A DNA stretch of 64,000 nucleotides, from positions 1-64,000 of the forward strand of contig JAKSZP010002669.1 of assembly GCA_022478985.1 (NCBI GenBank). The letters are read 5' to 3'. Below the pieces are notes generated by a model. It was not told the DNA's origin, searched no databases, and worked only from the letters and a program-made list of their open reading frames with translations. The position numbers and the translations under genes are program-made. This stretch comes from Massospora cicadina (taxonomy: Eukaryota > Entomophthoromycota > Entomophthoromycetes > Entomophthorales > Entomophthoraceae). Positions 10,235 to 22,060 of this stretch are shown piece after piece. The stretch's first letter is position 1, and each line of letters begins with the position of its first letter.

Positions 10235-10320
10235 TCACCCTCCGCTCTTGGATGGGGTCCTACACCACTTGAGGGGACATTGGCCAAGGCAAAGTTTTTG
10301 TGGGGAGTAGGTAGCTTCAT
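10060..10320 (-). pseudogene. C pol C-terminal tail, runs into the LTR
   Basis: An open 86-residue minus frame begins KLPTPHKNFALANVPSSG, matching KLPERHKNYALVHAPGGG of B3 and KLPKAHKNVALVKFPGGG of B1. It then crosses the LTR border (10234) in frame and continues to DLFKVIDKKMGF. In the other LTR the same motif reads DLFKVIDKKWVLALLA. The conserved tail follows the chromodomain and is partly encoded by U3. Confidence 0.6.
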
Positions 10321-10364
10321 GGCAGCTAAGGAGGCTTAGGTGGCAGGACCTGCGGAATCTGGGA

Positions 10365-10485
10365 ATCTAGAGTGAAAGTCATGAAATAGATCCTGAGCAT
10401 TGATCATGTCACTATAAGATACCCATCTGTTCTCTGTCTCATCATATCTTTTCCAGGACACCAAGTATTGCAGGAAGCGTTAGGA
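10365..10485 (-). pseudogene. C chromodomain
   Basis: The minus strand reads FLQYLVSWKRYDETENRWVSY ... AQDLFHDFH (written here in two parts), a chromodomain of the kind fused to chromovirus integrases, where it is thought to steer integration to chromatin marks. It matches the element A domain YLVSWKGFDEAENSWVSAHD. Stops separate it from integrase. Confidence 0.7.
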
Positions 10486-11039
10486 TAGGCGAGAAGCAAG
10501 AAAGGCATCAATATTATATTTGGGTTCACCATCCACTATGACAGGATCTGGGAGAAGTGGCATGCGACCATCAAAGGGGGTCAGGAGGCTTCATGTTAGG
10601 TGCTGAACACTTTGATTGAGGGGTAAGTCACCCTGGTAATCTGATGGACCAACTTTCTTGAGGATTTTAAGGGCCCAACACGCTTGGGACCTAACTAGCG
10701 GCAGGGTTGCTTCAGGTGGAGATTCTTGGCGCTGACCATGACCAAGTCACCAGGCTTTTACTCAAGTAATTCATGGCGCTTTTGATCAGCATATGCTTTG
10801 TAGATCTTCACAGCATCAACAAGATGATCCTTCACTGCCTAATGTACGTCACTGAGTTCTTTAACGCGCTGATTGGAAGCATTTGAAGGTGGACTCAATC
10901 TGCAGACTTAGATTGAAGCTGGGGTTTTAACCATAGTTTGAAAAAGGAAGTCCCTGTAGAAGTACAGGTAAGGTTATTATAAGTAAATTCCATCAGTGAG
11001 AGGTGAGAGGACCAATTGTTCTGTTCAGCATTGGGATAA

Positions 11040-11790
11040 CTACGCAATAATTGCTCCAAACCTTGGTTCACCCTCTTCTTCTGTCCATCTGACTGGGGGC
11101 GGAAGGCTGTGGAGTGGCAGGGGCGGATGCTGAGGATGGAAAGAAGGGCTCTCCAGAACTGAGCGGGTAATTGTGGGCCCCAATTGCTGATAATCTCCTT
11201 GGGGGAGACTATGTAGGAAAAAGATGTGGTCTACAAAGAGGCGGGCTGTCTCAACTGAAGTGATGGTGGTGTTGCAGGGGATGAAGTAGACCATCTTTGT
11301 GAAACGGTCCACCACAACCATTACTGCATTGTAACCCTGCGACAAGGGGAGTTCCACAATAAATTTGACAGACACTGATGTCCAAGAGCCCTCAGCAGCT
11401 TGGAGAGGAACAAGCAATCCAGCACTCTTCAGGCGGCTTGGCTTTGACTGGTTACACGCCAGGCAGGTCTTTGTGGATTTTGCCAAATCTGTGACAATAA
11501 CCTTCCAACTGTAGGAGCGGCGGACCAGCTCAAGTGTCTTGTTCTTGCCAGGGTAGCCAGCAGTTGGAGAATCATGAGCTTCATGGATCACTTCCTCATG
11601 CGGGGTCCACGCGGTACCCACCACTTGCTTTGATGGAGGGTGACCCCATCCAGCAACTGGTAGCCTTTATCCAAGGGCTCGCCATTTCTTTGGCAGTCCT
11701 GCTTAATCTTATTGTAGTTAGCTGACAGAGGTTGGGACAACCTAACGCGGGCAGGAGTGTCAGCGTCCCCTTCCAAAAGTTCCATCATAA
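11040..11790 (-). pseudogene. C integrase
   Basis: A minus frame at 11040-11624 plus upstream 11588-11788. The HHCC zinc finger is visible (HEAHDSPTAGYPGK ... CLACNQSK). The catalytic core follows (FIVELPLSQGYNAVMVVVDRF), with the usual first Asp before FIVELP replaced by Lys (SVKFIVELP). The second Asp region is scrambled after LHSLPQ by a shift. Inactive. Confidence 0.75.
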
Positions 11791-12024
11791 GCAGAGTGGG
11801 GGTTGGACAGTGGGCTCTCCTTCACCTGTTCCAGCTTAATCAACACCTGGGTATTGTGGGAGTCAACTAGTGCTGGTCAGGGGCTAGGGCAGGGTTCCGG
11901 GATAGAGCATCAGGTAACATGTTCTGGGTGCCCTCAATGAAGTCATATTGGAAGTCAAACACTGACAGGATTTCTAACCACCAGGACTGGCGAGGGAATA
12001 GCTTCTGAGGGGTTCAGTAGTACA

Positions 12025-12513
12025 TCAACTCCTTCTGGTCAGTATGGACTGTAAATGGCCACTTAGACCTATGCAAATGGTGGCGCCAGTGTTGTACTGC
12101 CTCAACAACTGCAAGGAGTTTCTTATCATATATTGCATAGTTGAGCTGCTCCAGGGTCGTTTTCTTAAAAAGTAAGCAACAGACCGTTCTACTCTATCCT
12201 TCCCCACTTGTAGCAAAGCAGCTCCCACCGCAAAGTTGGAGGCATCAGTGGCGAAAATAAAGGGGCGGCTGGTGTCTGCATTTACCAACACTAGGATGGA
12301 CAATAGTATGGACTTTATGGCGTAAAATGCGGCGTTACATTCATTGGTACAGCTGAAAATCTTTTTCCCTGAAGAGGTATAGAGAGGTTCAGCAACTTCT
12401 AAGAGCTGGGGAGTGACTTCTTGAGGAAGTCGCATGTCAACAAGTAGGCTGCGTAACTCTGTGAGAGATGAGGGGTAGCCCAATGCGGATAGCTGCTTTC
12501 TTATCTGGGGCAA
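12025..12513 (-). pseudogene. C RNase H
   Basis: The minus frame contains FIFATDASNFAVGAALLQ, the Ty3-type RNase H start with its catalytic Asp, then VAYFLRKRP and further degenerated sequence. Connection-domain residues (LLEVAEPLYT) precede it. It lies between reverse transcriptase and integrase, as in other gypsy elements. Confidence 0.78.
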
Positions 12514-12587
12514 TCATGTGACCATGGAATAAGATAATGTTTTCTAAGAACTCAACCTTGGGTTGAAAGAACTCACACTTGCTAGCC

Positions 12588-13399
12588 TTAATTGTAAGGT
12601 TGGTCTGTGAAAGTCTCTATGACAGACACAAGGTGGCGGGCATGAGATTCCGCATCTGGGGAAAATACCAGTATGTTGTTTATGTATGCAATCGTGCAAG
12701 TACCCATAAGGTCTCCCAAGACAGCATCAATGAGCCTCTGAAAGCAGGCGGGAGCGTTCTTCAAACCAAACGGCATAACCCTGAACTTGTAGATACCTTT
12801 CCGAGTATAAAAAGCGGTTAACCACTCCTGGCATTCTTTAGTGCGGATCTGTTTGAAAGCGTTGATACAGTCAAGCTTGCTGAACACCCTAGCCTTCTCC
12901 ACGTAGTGGGCAATCTGTTGCTTCAGAGGGAGTGGATGAGGGTCAGGAACTAACATGTTGTTCAGATTGCCATAATTAATGTAGAGACAAAGTGAGCCAT
13001 CTGATTTTTCTACAAACAGGAGGGGGAGCACACAGGTGGGAATTTCATAAAGATTTGACCCTTAGAGAGCATATCATCTACCCATGCGTCCAAGGCAGCC
13101 TCCTATCTCAGGGACAAGGGGTATATTGGGGAGGATATCTTGATGAGATCCATGGTCAACTTAAACTCAAAGTCAAACTTGGTGTGCTCAGGGAGTGGGC
13201 AGGCCTTTGTGGGATCAAAAAGATTAGCATATCCACGGATGCAGTCTGGCAGAGTAAGTGTTAAGGTCAGGGCGTCAGTGGGTTGAATAGAGGCTAGACC
13301 CACCTTAGGAGTGGGGCCCCACCTTCTGAGGAGCACCGTGGCGCTCTCATCCAAGCAAGGGATGGTAACCGTGACTCCACCAGAAAATTGTGCATGCAT
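12588..13399 (-). pseudogene. C reverse transcriptase, catalytic motif lost
   Basis: Minus frames 12588-13031 and 13103-13399 hold LPEHTKFDFEFKLT, SPIYPLS, FVEKSDGSLCLYINYGNLNN, FSKLDCINAF, MPFGLKNAPACFQRL and AYINNILVFS. The last is the active-site box, normally Y-x-D-D. Both Asp codons read Asn (aac aac), each explained by one G-to-A change. Small shifts join the pieces. Not functional. Confidence 0.82.
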
Positions 13400-13716
13400 G
13401 GTAGAGTCCAGAAGGTTAGTGGCAATGTCAAATCGGCGCCACCAGCTAACCCCAAAATAACAGGGTCTAGGAGGTACTTTATCAAGGAGAAGCTCTTAAC
13501 AAAGTAACCATCGCCTGCAATGAAAGTAACAGGTGTTAACACGCAATAACTTGGAATGGTTTGAGATGCACCACCCTTCACAAACTGACCAACTCCCAGG
13601 GGCAGCTCCAGGGCCTCCACCAACTCTTGGTGGATGAATTTTTCAGCTGCGCCAGTGTCCACCAAAGCGAGTGCTTGAAAGCTCTTTCCCACCAAAGAAA
13701 AAGTAGCCATGAACAA
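13294..13716 (-). pseudogene. C aspartic protease
   Basis: The minus frame contains ALVDTGAAEKFIHQEL, the retropepsin active site with intact DTG, followed by the hydrophobic ILGLAGG region typical of the second half. It lies between gag and reverse transcriptase. The frame runs on into a shifted linker. The element as a whole is dead. Confidence 0.72.
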
Positions 13717-13744
13717 GAAGTAAGCAGAGGAGGGTTTATTTACC

Positions 13745-14850
13745 TCAGAGCCAAGGGAGGACAGGATGGTTTCTAAGACCAGAGGGCAGCGTATAGGTAA
13801 GATTATCCCCTGAAAAATTCACAGTGTATGACTTCAAATTGAAAGTAAGTTGTTTATGGGACTTAAATGGTTTGGGGTAGCTTAATGCTCTATGTTCAGC
13901 GGGAGTAAGATCTTTATCACATGAGACTACACCAGTCAGGACAGCCAAGCTTTTGGAAGGGTCAGTCATGGCTAACATTTTTTAAACATTCTATCATGGA
14001 CCTATACTTGTTTATGGATAGAATCTGCCATGGGAGGTGACTCTGGAGCCATAGAAAAGAGTTGTTCAACTGGGCCAACTGGGATGACAGGTTGGACAGA
14101 AGGCATAGGTTCCAAAATGGCAAAAGTGGGTCCATTGCTAGGAGGAAGTGAATGCTCTGACTCAAATGAGTTAGACTTACTAACCACCTCTACTTTTGAG
14201 GACAAAATTGAGGGATACTCAGTGGAGTATGGCGGTTCAGGGCCAGTAGTGAGGGGACTCTTACCTATGATGAAGGTTTCAGTCTCACCTTCCAGCAAGC
14301 TCACTGCTGGTTCCAAGTGGTACTGCGAGAATATGGAAGTAGGGCATTCTAGAATCAGGTTGGAAGTGTCCATAACAGCCAGTGTCTCATCTGGATATGT
14401 CACCACAGTATCAGAAGTATTCTGGCGCCCCACAGTGATGGAGTTGTCAAGTTCTAAGATCTGAAGTTTAATGGTACAATTAGACTTCGTGGCACAGAGG
14501 ATGATAGACAACAAGGATGCAGGGATGGAGCACGTCCCAGATAAGGAGAATGGAGGGTTATCCCATATGCCAAGGGAAGCACCAGTATTATCTAGGGACA
14601 AGCAGAGAAGGGCCATCTTCAACTGTTCAAGAGATTTCAACCTTGATGCTCGCTCTTGAAACAGGTGCAATTATTGAGCTGTAGCAAGATCTCCTTGGGA
14701 CAAGTGTACAAAAGAGTTATAGTCCTTAAAGGTAGCAGGGGGAAACTCATGTGGCCTGACGAAAGTTTCCAACGCTGGGAGAGATTCCAGGTGGGATCTA
14801 TTATTCTCACCCGTGGAGATTAACCATTGGTGAACTCCCTCTGAAATCTC
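13745..14850 (-). pseudogene. C gag
   Basis: Main open piece 14002-14670 (222 residues), extended upstream by a frame through about 14850 (ETFVRPHEFPPATFKDYNSF) and downstream by 13745-13978. The sequence is low in basic residues and no CCHC knuckle is visible. Its position between the 5' LTR and protease makes gag the natural call. A frame at 14965-15180 just inside the LTR may be the gag N-terminus that begins in U5. Confidence 0.5.
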
Positions 14851-15191
14851 ATGAAAAAGCGGCTAAAGAAAGAGGACGTCAGATAAGCCCTTACCTTGAG
14901 ACTTCTGGCAGGCCCTAAGGGTAGACAACGTGTTGATGATCTCGTTTTTAAATGTGTAACTGTGTTAATAGTGGAAAGTGAGACAGGTAATGGCAGGTAA
15001 TGTACACTGTATGAGCGTCTTGAGTGAGGGGAGCCACGCAACACCTTCAGCACACCCTTTGAAGAAGGTAACAATCAAGGCCAGAAGGGATACAAATGTA
15101 CCAGCCCAGTGGACCGCTTTAATGGGTGACAACTCTGAGAAAATTGGGCTAACTCTAGCAACCCAACTGTAGAAGCTCACAAAAAAATCCA

Positions 15192-15207
15192 GGCTTTTCT
15201 CAGATAA
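15192..15207 (-). promoter_or_regulatory. Putative self-priming primer binding site, element C
   Basis: Directly inside the 5' LTR the minus strand reads TTATCTGAGAAAAGCC. TATCTGAGAAAAGC pairs with GCTTTTCTCGGATA (9863 to 9850) in the 3' LTR, and with GCTTTCTCAG (15643 to 15634) in the 5' LTR with one bulge. Both lie about 32 bases below TATAAA. It does not begin with TGG, as a tRNA-primed site would. Confidence 0.6.
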
Positions 15208-16013
15208 TGTCAGGGAAACTGGTTCGCAGGAGGTCGCTGAAGGGAAAGGCCCATGCCAAAGGTGATAAACAAGGCCAAGTGACCCAACGAAATTAAGAGA
15301 TGTCCTAAACGGTCAGTATTGTGTTTCCTTATAAATCTGTGGAGCAAAACCCAACAAACTGTCCACAATTATCAGGGACAAGAGGACCTGAGAGCTGGGA
15401 AGGTGGCGTAAAATCTAATGCAAAGGGCAGCAAAATAGGAGGAGGCGGAGCTGGAAGGATAGGTGGAGGAGTAGGCGGAGGGCTTACATACAGCATTAGG
15501 GCCAAACCAGAGTGGAAAACGGGCTCTAGCCATCGCAGAACTTTAAAGAGGCGTATTTTTTGTTGAAGATAATTAAAAAAATTGCAGGAAATTTGCCCAA
15601 AAATTCCTAAATTTTATTAGATGATCAGAGTAACTGAGAAAGCAAAGCCTTTCTCAGCTTGGGACTAAATTTATAGGAGGTTGCTTCATGAAGATTCCAA
15701 ATGGTCATTGAAATCTGATATGAGCCATAAATTTGTCATTTTTAACAAAAGCAAATTTTTTTAAATTTGGACGAGTTCCATAACCTCAATTATTGTTTTT
15801 TTCTGGGTGTTTGGTTCAAATCCCACCTGGTTTTTTGCCTCAGATGGGCCGTTTTCCTCAGCCCTGGCTAGCAAAGCCAAAACCCATTTTTTGTCAATAA
15901 CCTTAAAAAGGTCATCAGTGACCCTTAGGGGTTCTGGTCTTTGCCCCAAGGGCTTGTTGGACTTGACTTTGGAGTGGCAGTTAATTCCAGGAAGTATGTC
16001 ACTGGCTGTGACA
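15208..16013 (-). mobile_element. 5' LTR of element C
   Basis: 806 bp, TGTCA...TGACA, pair of 9423-10234. TATAAA on the minus strand lies at 15670-15675. The plus strand holds a perfect pol III B-box-like GGTTCAAATCC (about 15812-15822). The frame 15761-16138 is the U3-encoded pol tail (DLFKVIDKKWVLALLA). Confidence 0.88.
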
Positions 16014-16695
16014 AAAACGCGCTGTTGCCTAACTCTGCCTCCACCACGTGGGGACTGGAGCGTTTTCTTGCAAAATTTTTTGTAGGGCACATGCATCCAC
16101 AGGTGGCGCATGTTCAACAAGACAGAGGACCCCACCATGATTCATGGGCTGAGAGGTGTTTCTGATCCATGAAATGGTTGTAAATACTGATAAACTTGGC
16201 CAAATGCTACCAACCAAGCACTGGGTGCTCCAAATGTGCTGCGCATGATCTGTCACAGTTGGAACCTCCAGATGAAGTCATTGTATAATATAAAATGAGG
16301 GGTTGTACCCCAGCGTGGCCTCATATAGTGAGAAACTAGTAGACGCATGAGTACCATTATTATATGCAAATTGAGCCATTGGAAGATCATCTGCTCATGT
16401 ATCCTGTGCAGCTGCGGCGTAACAGCAAATATACTGCTTGAGAATCTAACTAACCTGATCTGTTTGACCATCTAACTGAGGATGTTATGCGGTGGGTGAG
16501 TCAGCTTTTCTTAAATATTGCTAGGATTTCAGCCCAAAATCATAATTTTAACTGTGACCCTCAGTCACTTATGATCTTTTATGGCAACCCAAACATTAAC
16601 ACATTCCGCACAAAGAGCTGGGCCATCTCTTCAGAGGTGATGACAGATGAACAAGGTGTCAGACAATTACATTCTCGACTTAAGGGAGAAGAATG
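16014..16695 (-). pseudogene. B2 integrase, core and C-terminal part
   Basis: On the minus strand: MAQLFVRNVLMFGLP (core), QILKQYICCYAAAAQDT, MAQFAYNNGTHAS, EATLGYNPSF and finally MLNMRHLWMHVPYKKF with LQSPRGGG, which aligns with MLDTRHLHIQAPSHKF of B1. Translation resumes beyond element C at 9422. Many stops. It is the older host of the C insertion. Confidence 0.7.
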
Positions 16696-17430
16696 TTTTT
16701 GGTGAAAATAGTCCAAATGATGGGGGAGTTCACCCCAGAACCAACTCAAATTTCATGCTTACATCTAAGTCAAAACCCCTTCTATAGTCCTGAAGGGGGT
16801 TCCAGGAGTTGAAAATGTGTTACTAAACAATCAATCAGTTGGAACTCCAGTAATCAGACAAACTAAGTCTTTGTGTCAGGTAGCTGATTGGAGGAATTAT
16901 ATTGAACTTCTACCTCATGGTTACGTCCTTCCAGCTTTGAACTTGATACCTAAATCTAAGCCATATCACGAGGTGAAGGGAATTTTAAGCGTTTTGATAG
17001 GTTAAAATGCCATTTACTTGATTCAAGTTTACCCCTGCTTATTATGAATTTCGCTTACCCCACTATTAGCTTACCAGTTTTTTTAAATACTAGGTGGCTT
17101 GAAATTATAAAGAGTTGTTTTTTCACATCCAAGATCCAACTTGGGATATAATAATATTAATTATATGTTTTTTATATTGTAAGTGCGCCAATTTATTTAG
17201 CAAATAATAAATATCAAATTTGGGTGGTTAGCCAGGCTGGGAAATTCCTGCTTCCACCCTAGCGCAGGTTTTGTTCAATACAAGTTTAAAATCTGTACTG
17301 GCTAAAAAATTCTCAGTGTGGTAATTTGTCTCAAGGTTGACACACCTCAAATACTAAATAAATGACAAATTCATTGTTAAAATCCTGCCCTACATTGGCA
17401 CCTGCGAGCAACCAGCAAGCAGGATTTTTA
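16696..17430. mobile_element. Unidentified insertion in B2 integrase
   Basis: The integrase match stops near 16695 and resumes near 17431. The intervening 0.7 kb has no gypsy similarity and no good ORF. The edges show an imperfect possible duplication, taagggagaagaatg (about 16681) and taagggatgaagagtg (about 17434), a length more typical of LINE/SINE insertion than of LTR elements. Family unknown. Confidence 0.35.
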
Positions 17431-18604
17431 ACATAAGGGATGAAGAGTGCAAAATTGTTAAGTGGTCCATGACCATCATAGTTGTGATAAACCATTTGAG
17501 CTGGTAAGTTCAGCAATGAAATTGACAGACACTGAAGTCTACTGGCCCTCCGCCTTCTTCAGGGGATGAAGTAGACCATTTTTATCTGATCTATCTGACT
17601 TAACCTGTGATCATGTCACGCAGTTCATGATCCACACTGGAAATATCATTGGAAATTCCTAACCAGCTATAGATCTGCTTAGCTAAATCCAGACATTTTT
17701 TATTTCTTGGATAGACCTCTGTAGGGGGTCGTGGTGCGCCCAAATAACTTCATTGTGGTAGTGTGGTAGCACCCACATTCTTGACTAAAATTTAATGATT
17801 CCTTATGATATGGATAGTGGGACCGCTTATGTGTCAGAAGTGCCAGCTGGTCTAACAACTCCAATCCTTCAAGCAGACCGTTTGCATGCAAATACCTTAG
17901 AGACCAGAAGAACGTCTGGGGCCCAATCTGCCAGCAAAATTGTGGGAGGAGCAATGGCTTAAATCTGGGTCAGCATAATTACTGTGGTTAACTCCTGCTC
18001 ATCCGCCTCCATTGGAATTAATGCAGGGTTGTGGCTCAAAAAGTTGGGAAGTGCATTCAAAGCTCCTTTCACAAACTTATATCTAGCTTTTAAACTACAG
18101 AGGTCACAATATTTTCAGGCCTGTGACCCGCCAGCTTTTGCAGCTTTCAAAGATACATAAGAGTCTGATGTTCTGTCTGCACAGTCATATCTTGCCATGC
18201 GCCCTGCAGAAGGTACTGCCAGTGAGTAAGAGACCACACCACAGCGGCCAACTCCTTATCATAAATGACCAAGACTGTTAAGACAAAGTGAACTTGTGCA
18301 AAAAAATAAGCAACTGGGTGTTCCAAACCCTCATTCACTTGCAACGATACATCCCCACAGTGGCAGATGATGTATCACACACTACAATAAACAGCTTGGT
18401 GGGGTCCACATTTTTGATAATGGGAGGCACCAAAAACACCTCCTTGATAGCATCAAACGCCCAATGGCACTCCTCATCCAATGGAATGGAATATTCTTCC
18501 CAGTCAGGGGGTGCAGCAGCATATCCAGCTGTGAGAATGTAGGAGAAATTCCTTTAAAAATGATCATGCCCAAGAAGCTCCGCAACTGCTTCTGCTGAGA
18601 AATC
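17431..18604 (-). pseudogene. B2 RNase H to integrase N-terminal region
   Basis: On the minus strand: HPLTGKNIPFHW (about 18500), GLEHPVAYFFAQ and YDKELAAVVWSLTHWQYLLQG (RNase H, 18147-18344), a connection region, then LKKAEGQ and SVNFIAELTSSNG (integrase core start, about 17510-17580). It is cut at 18604 by the start of plus-strand element D, so the B2 reverse transcriptase is missing here. Confidence 0.72.
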
Positions 18605-19738
18605 CAAGGTGCGCTTCAAAAGTGATGGAAAATACCAAGACTATGGATGGACAAGTATTTGAGATGATCAATGGGAAGCAGTTATTATTCCTGAAGCCAA
18701 TATAAAGAGCATCTATTGTGCAAGAAGCTCACAAGGTTGTCAGGCATGGAGGCCTGAGGAAAACACCCAATCGTATTTGCCAGTCTTATTACTGGGAATC
18801 CATCAACTACAATGTAGCAGATTATCTAGATTGTTGCGTGAAGTGCCAGCTGCACATACCACATAAGAATACAACTGGATACCAACTGGTCCGCCTTGTA
18901 TTTGCCTGGCACATGGTGTCCATTGACGTGATGGGACTGCTGATGATGAGCACAGGGGGAGTCAAGTACATTATAGTTGCCATCGACCATCTGATGAGAT
19001 GGGTCAAGATGAAAGACCTAACAAAAGTAGATGCTATCAGCACTGCAAGGTTCATCATGGATCAAATAATATACCAGCATGGATGTCCGCAGGTCCTGCA
19101 TAGCGATAATGGGACCAACTTCACATCTCATGAGATCCCAAGATTGAATGAGATAATGGGGATCAGAGGAGTTGTGTCAGTACCTTACTGGCTGGAGATG
19201 GACAGACTGGTAGAATGGGTGAATGGAACGCTGGCCATGATGCTGAGGAAGCTAGAAGCAGGAAGAGCTTCTGCATGGGAAATGTACCTGAGTTCAGTGA
19301 CGTTCACCTTTAATATTAGTTATCATATGGCGATGGGAACGATGTAATTTGAGTTGTTGTATGGGAGAAAGGCCGCGTTGCCACCGATTTTATACTTGGT
19401 GGTGGAACCTACATTGGGAATAAGTGCTGAACAGTACCTGAACCAACTGATGAATATCCTGATCAATATGCAATTGCAAGCATTTGATACAACTTTGAAG
19501 AAAAGGATATGTGCGAAATTGACAGATGATAAGAACCAATCAGCATTAGCAGAATATTGAATAGGTGAAAGAGTAGCCTATTGTGATACGCATGGTTTTG
19601 GAAGAAGAAACAAACTAGATGCATTGTGGTCAGGTCCGTTTGAAGTCATCGCCAAGATGGCAACTGATGCATGCTCCATCAAGAATCTCTTGGATGGAAG
19701 AGTTGTGAATCGAGTCCATGCTAAGTATCTAAAGTGAT
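18605..19738 (+). pseudogene. Integrase of Ty3/gypsy element D
   Basis: A 209-residue open frame (18718-19347) continues after one stop into 19354-19560 and, after another, to about 19738. It has the HHCC finger (AHKVVRHGG ... CCVKCQLH), core SIDVMG, LHSDNGTNF and the Glu in LVEWVNGTL, so D, D and E are all present. After the stop comes FELLYGRKAALPP and a C-terminal WSGPFEVIAKM domain without a chromodomain. It differs clearly from the chromoviruses around it. The 5' part is missing. Confidence 0.82.
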
Positions 19739-20135
19739 GGATCAATGAAAAAATAAAAGAGTTCCCAAAGGACTGATGAACCATTAAGTTAGTTATGTCC
19801 TGATGATTAGGTCAAGTCAAAAAAAGGGCCTCTGAACCAATCTAGATGGTTAAGTCTGAAAAAAGGACCTCTGAACCATAGAAAACTGGCAGATTTAAGT
19901 ACTCAGGACCCATTTTGGGGTAAAAAATAAAAAGATGGACTGCTGAACCAAAACAAGGTCAATTCTCATGGAAAAAGAAGAATAAAATAAAAAATTTATA
20001 AAAGATATTGGGGAAAAAAGATTATAAACTGCTTAGTAAAAAACTGTATAATTTTTATAATTTTCTTATTAATTGTCCTCAATATGGGGATGATTCCACC
20101 TTTGTCATCTCTTGGGGGAGGGAGGATGGATTGCA
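19739..20135 (+). other. 3' non-coding region of element D
   Basis: It carries the motif GGACCTCTGAACC two to three times (19826, 19865, degenerate near 19935), a motif that recurs in the solo LTR at 47373-48107. A polypurine stretch, gggggagggaggatgga (about 20113-20130), looks like the tract preceding a 3' LTR, but no LTR follows; a minus-strand frame begins instead. Confidence 0.4.
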
Positions 20136-20904
20136 GTAGGAATGAATATCCCGTCAAAATTGATGTGAGATCAGATGCTAGCGAGGGCTAGACCTACACA
20201 AAACCACAATTTTTGAGCAGATGCAGAGCCCTGTGAGAAAGCGACTAGGGGAAGGGAAATTGAGATGTTGGATGAAGCCAATCGTGAAACCCCAGAGCGT
20301 AGAGGAAAGCAAAAGTATAAGAAGAGGCAATCAGAGAATAACACTGAGTAATCCCGATATGGTACTGAAGCCAGAAGATTAGTCTTGAGCGCCTTACGAT
20401 GGGCTTCATCAAGAACACTGGACATATGGGCTGGCAGCGAACAAGGGATGCTTGACTGGGGTTGCCAAATCATGCCCCCTACCAATGCCATCAGCGGAAG
20501 ATACCAATGAGAAGTGCTGGCGAAGAGATAGTTGTGCAGGGAACGAATGGCATCCTGCAAGTGACGACTACAGGATTCTCAGAAGCTAAAGCTGAAGGAG
20601 TGGTGAAACCCAGGCAAGGCTGGAAGCTTTGTGGACCAACTTTGAAGAACTTGGCTAGCAAAGCAAAGAGCATAAGTGGCAGTATCCTGATCCAGGATGG
20701 TATCAAGATCAGAGGGATTCAGTGCTAGGGACAAAGCTTCGGTGACTTGGGCTTGGAGTTCAGCATTGGAGAGCTCAAAATGAATACTGTTACTGATGCT
20801 GAGCTCGGCAGCCAGAACAGCAGGTTTTTAATATTGTCCGAGTTGGAAGAGGAACTCAGGAATCAGGTCCAACCTGGAAAGAAACAAGCAATCAAGAGCA
20901 AATG
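20136..20904 (-). pseudogene. Unidentified minus-strand ORF, downstream part
   Basis: Pieces 20171-20560 and about 20580-20904 read LDLIPEFLFQLGQY, AELQAQVTEALSLAL, YALCFASQVLQ and LVGGMIWQPQSS. The frame continues across element B1 into 26977-27450 as PTFIIDALKIMPFALDCL. The composition is ordinary and protein-like, but I recognise no domain. It could be a gag of another retroelement or a host gene. Several stops show it is dead. Confidence 0.4.
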
Positions 20905-22059
20905 TGTAAGTCCCAGGGAACATCCTCTGGGTGTCAATTGGGCCATTTTCCTGTTCCTGAGCAAGAAGGCACTGAAGAGGATGTCTGTACCCCTCATTAC
21001 TCAAGGTGATCTCAAACATGTGGTAGATGAGCGCTGGGTAACAGCCCTCCCGCTTCAGATCCCACTTCTGGTACCCACACTCTCCTCAGCAGAACTGCTA
21101 TGAGGAATCAGTGAAATCTGCACCAAGATTATCAAAATGAAATTGATCATAACTAATTTGAGTGGCAATCAGCCCGATGCTCAGATTTCAAATGGTCAAA
21201 AAGGTATGAAGACCAATCTATCAGCCAGAATGCCCAACAGTTGCAATACGGTTAACATGACAATTGGAAAAATCTCCCCCTTCCCAAATTTGTTGGGGAT
21301 CACCCCTGACAGGAAGAAACAACATCAAACACCTCGATGAGTTTTCAAAGCTTCCTGCTGACAAATTGGGTGTTGCGCCTGATGCAATGCCACTGACTGA
21401 ACAAATGGCCCAGCGACCAAGCACGGGCAGGTTGGACATCCCAAACCTGTTCCCAACCAAATGGGCCCACCCCTATGTGGGGTGGCCTTGGGGGATTCCA
21501 GCTGCTCATTAGGCTAAATGCCATTGCACCAACCATTGGAAATGCAGTCAAGCCTCAGTTTGGACGTTTGAGGTTGAACCATCAGCGACTCAGCATGCTG
21601 CCAAATTCTTTGATGTCAGTTCCTAGTAAATTATCTGTTCCCCATTCCTGAACAATTCGCCAGTTAGGTCAAAGTTGTGGGACCTGATCCCAGCTTGTTA
21701 CCCTTCCAAATTGACTACTATTAAGTCACATCGCACTGAGAAAATTGTTGGTCAATTTTTCATCCTTGAAATTTTCCATTAAAAACCCTCCCCAAAATTT
21801 AGTTTTTATATGTTGAGAATTAAGCCGCCTTTTCTGCCAATGCTCTCATACCCTTCAGGGTTAACGGCCAAGTTTGTCTGGTATTTTATCTTGTGCCTGT
21901 ATGAAATTCTGGCTCACTGGCTGATATTGGTGGAACTCCTTTCCAGTTCCATATTTGTCATATCAGCAGCAGTGCCTTGGGCATTCTGGTTTGCCGTTTG
22001 GGTGCTCTGGCACCTTGGCTGGCAGGACAGTCTAATTCTTACTTGCTGTTCACCTGACA
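20905..22059 (+). mobile_element. 5' LTR of B1
   Basis: 1155 bp. A TATA-like TATTAA (21719-21724) is followed 28 bp later by GTTGGTCAATT (21747-21757). The last 410 bp differ from the 3' LTR at about six positions, while the first 740 bp differ at well over 10 percent. A hydrophobic frame (21810-22175) crosses the LTR end. Confidence 0.9.
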
Positions 22060-22060
22060 T

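Larger units (their letters stand above)
9423..16013 (-). mobile_element. Full-length chromovirus C (Ty3/gypsy)
   Basis: A 6591-bp element on the minus strand with 812-bp and 806-bp LTRs (TGTCA...TGACA) and the target duplication aaaac (9418-9422 and 16014-16018). Order on the minus strand: gag, protease, reverse transcriptase, RNase H, integrase, chromodomain. All genes carry stops or shifts. It splits the pol frame of the older element B2, whose halves resume exactly at its borders. A polypurine tract (aagagcggagggtga on the minus strand) abuts the 3' LTR at 10235. Confidence 0.9.

Noticed and set aside
14030..14464. Plus-strand 144-residue frame opposite C gag
   Set aside because: Lies antisense to the gag piece 14002-14670 inside element C, whose genes all run on the minus strand.
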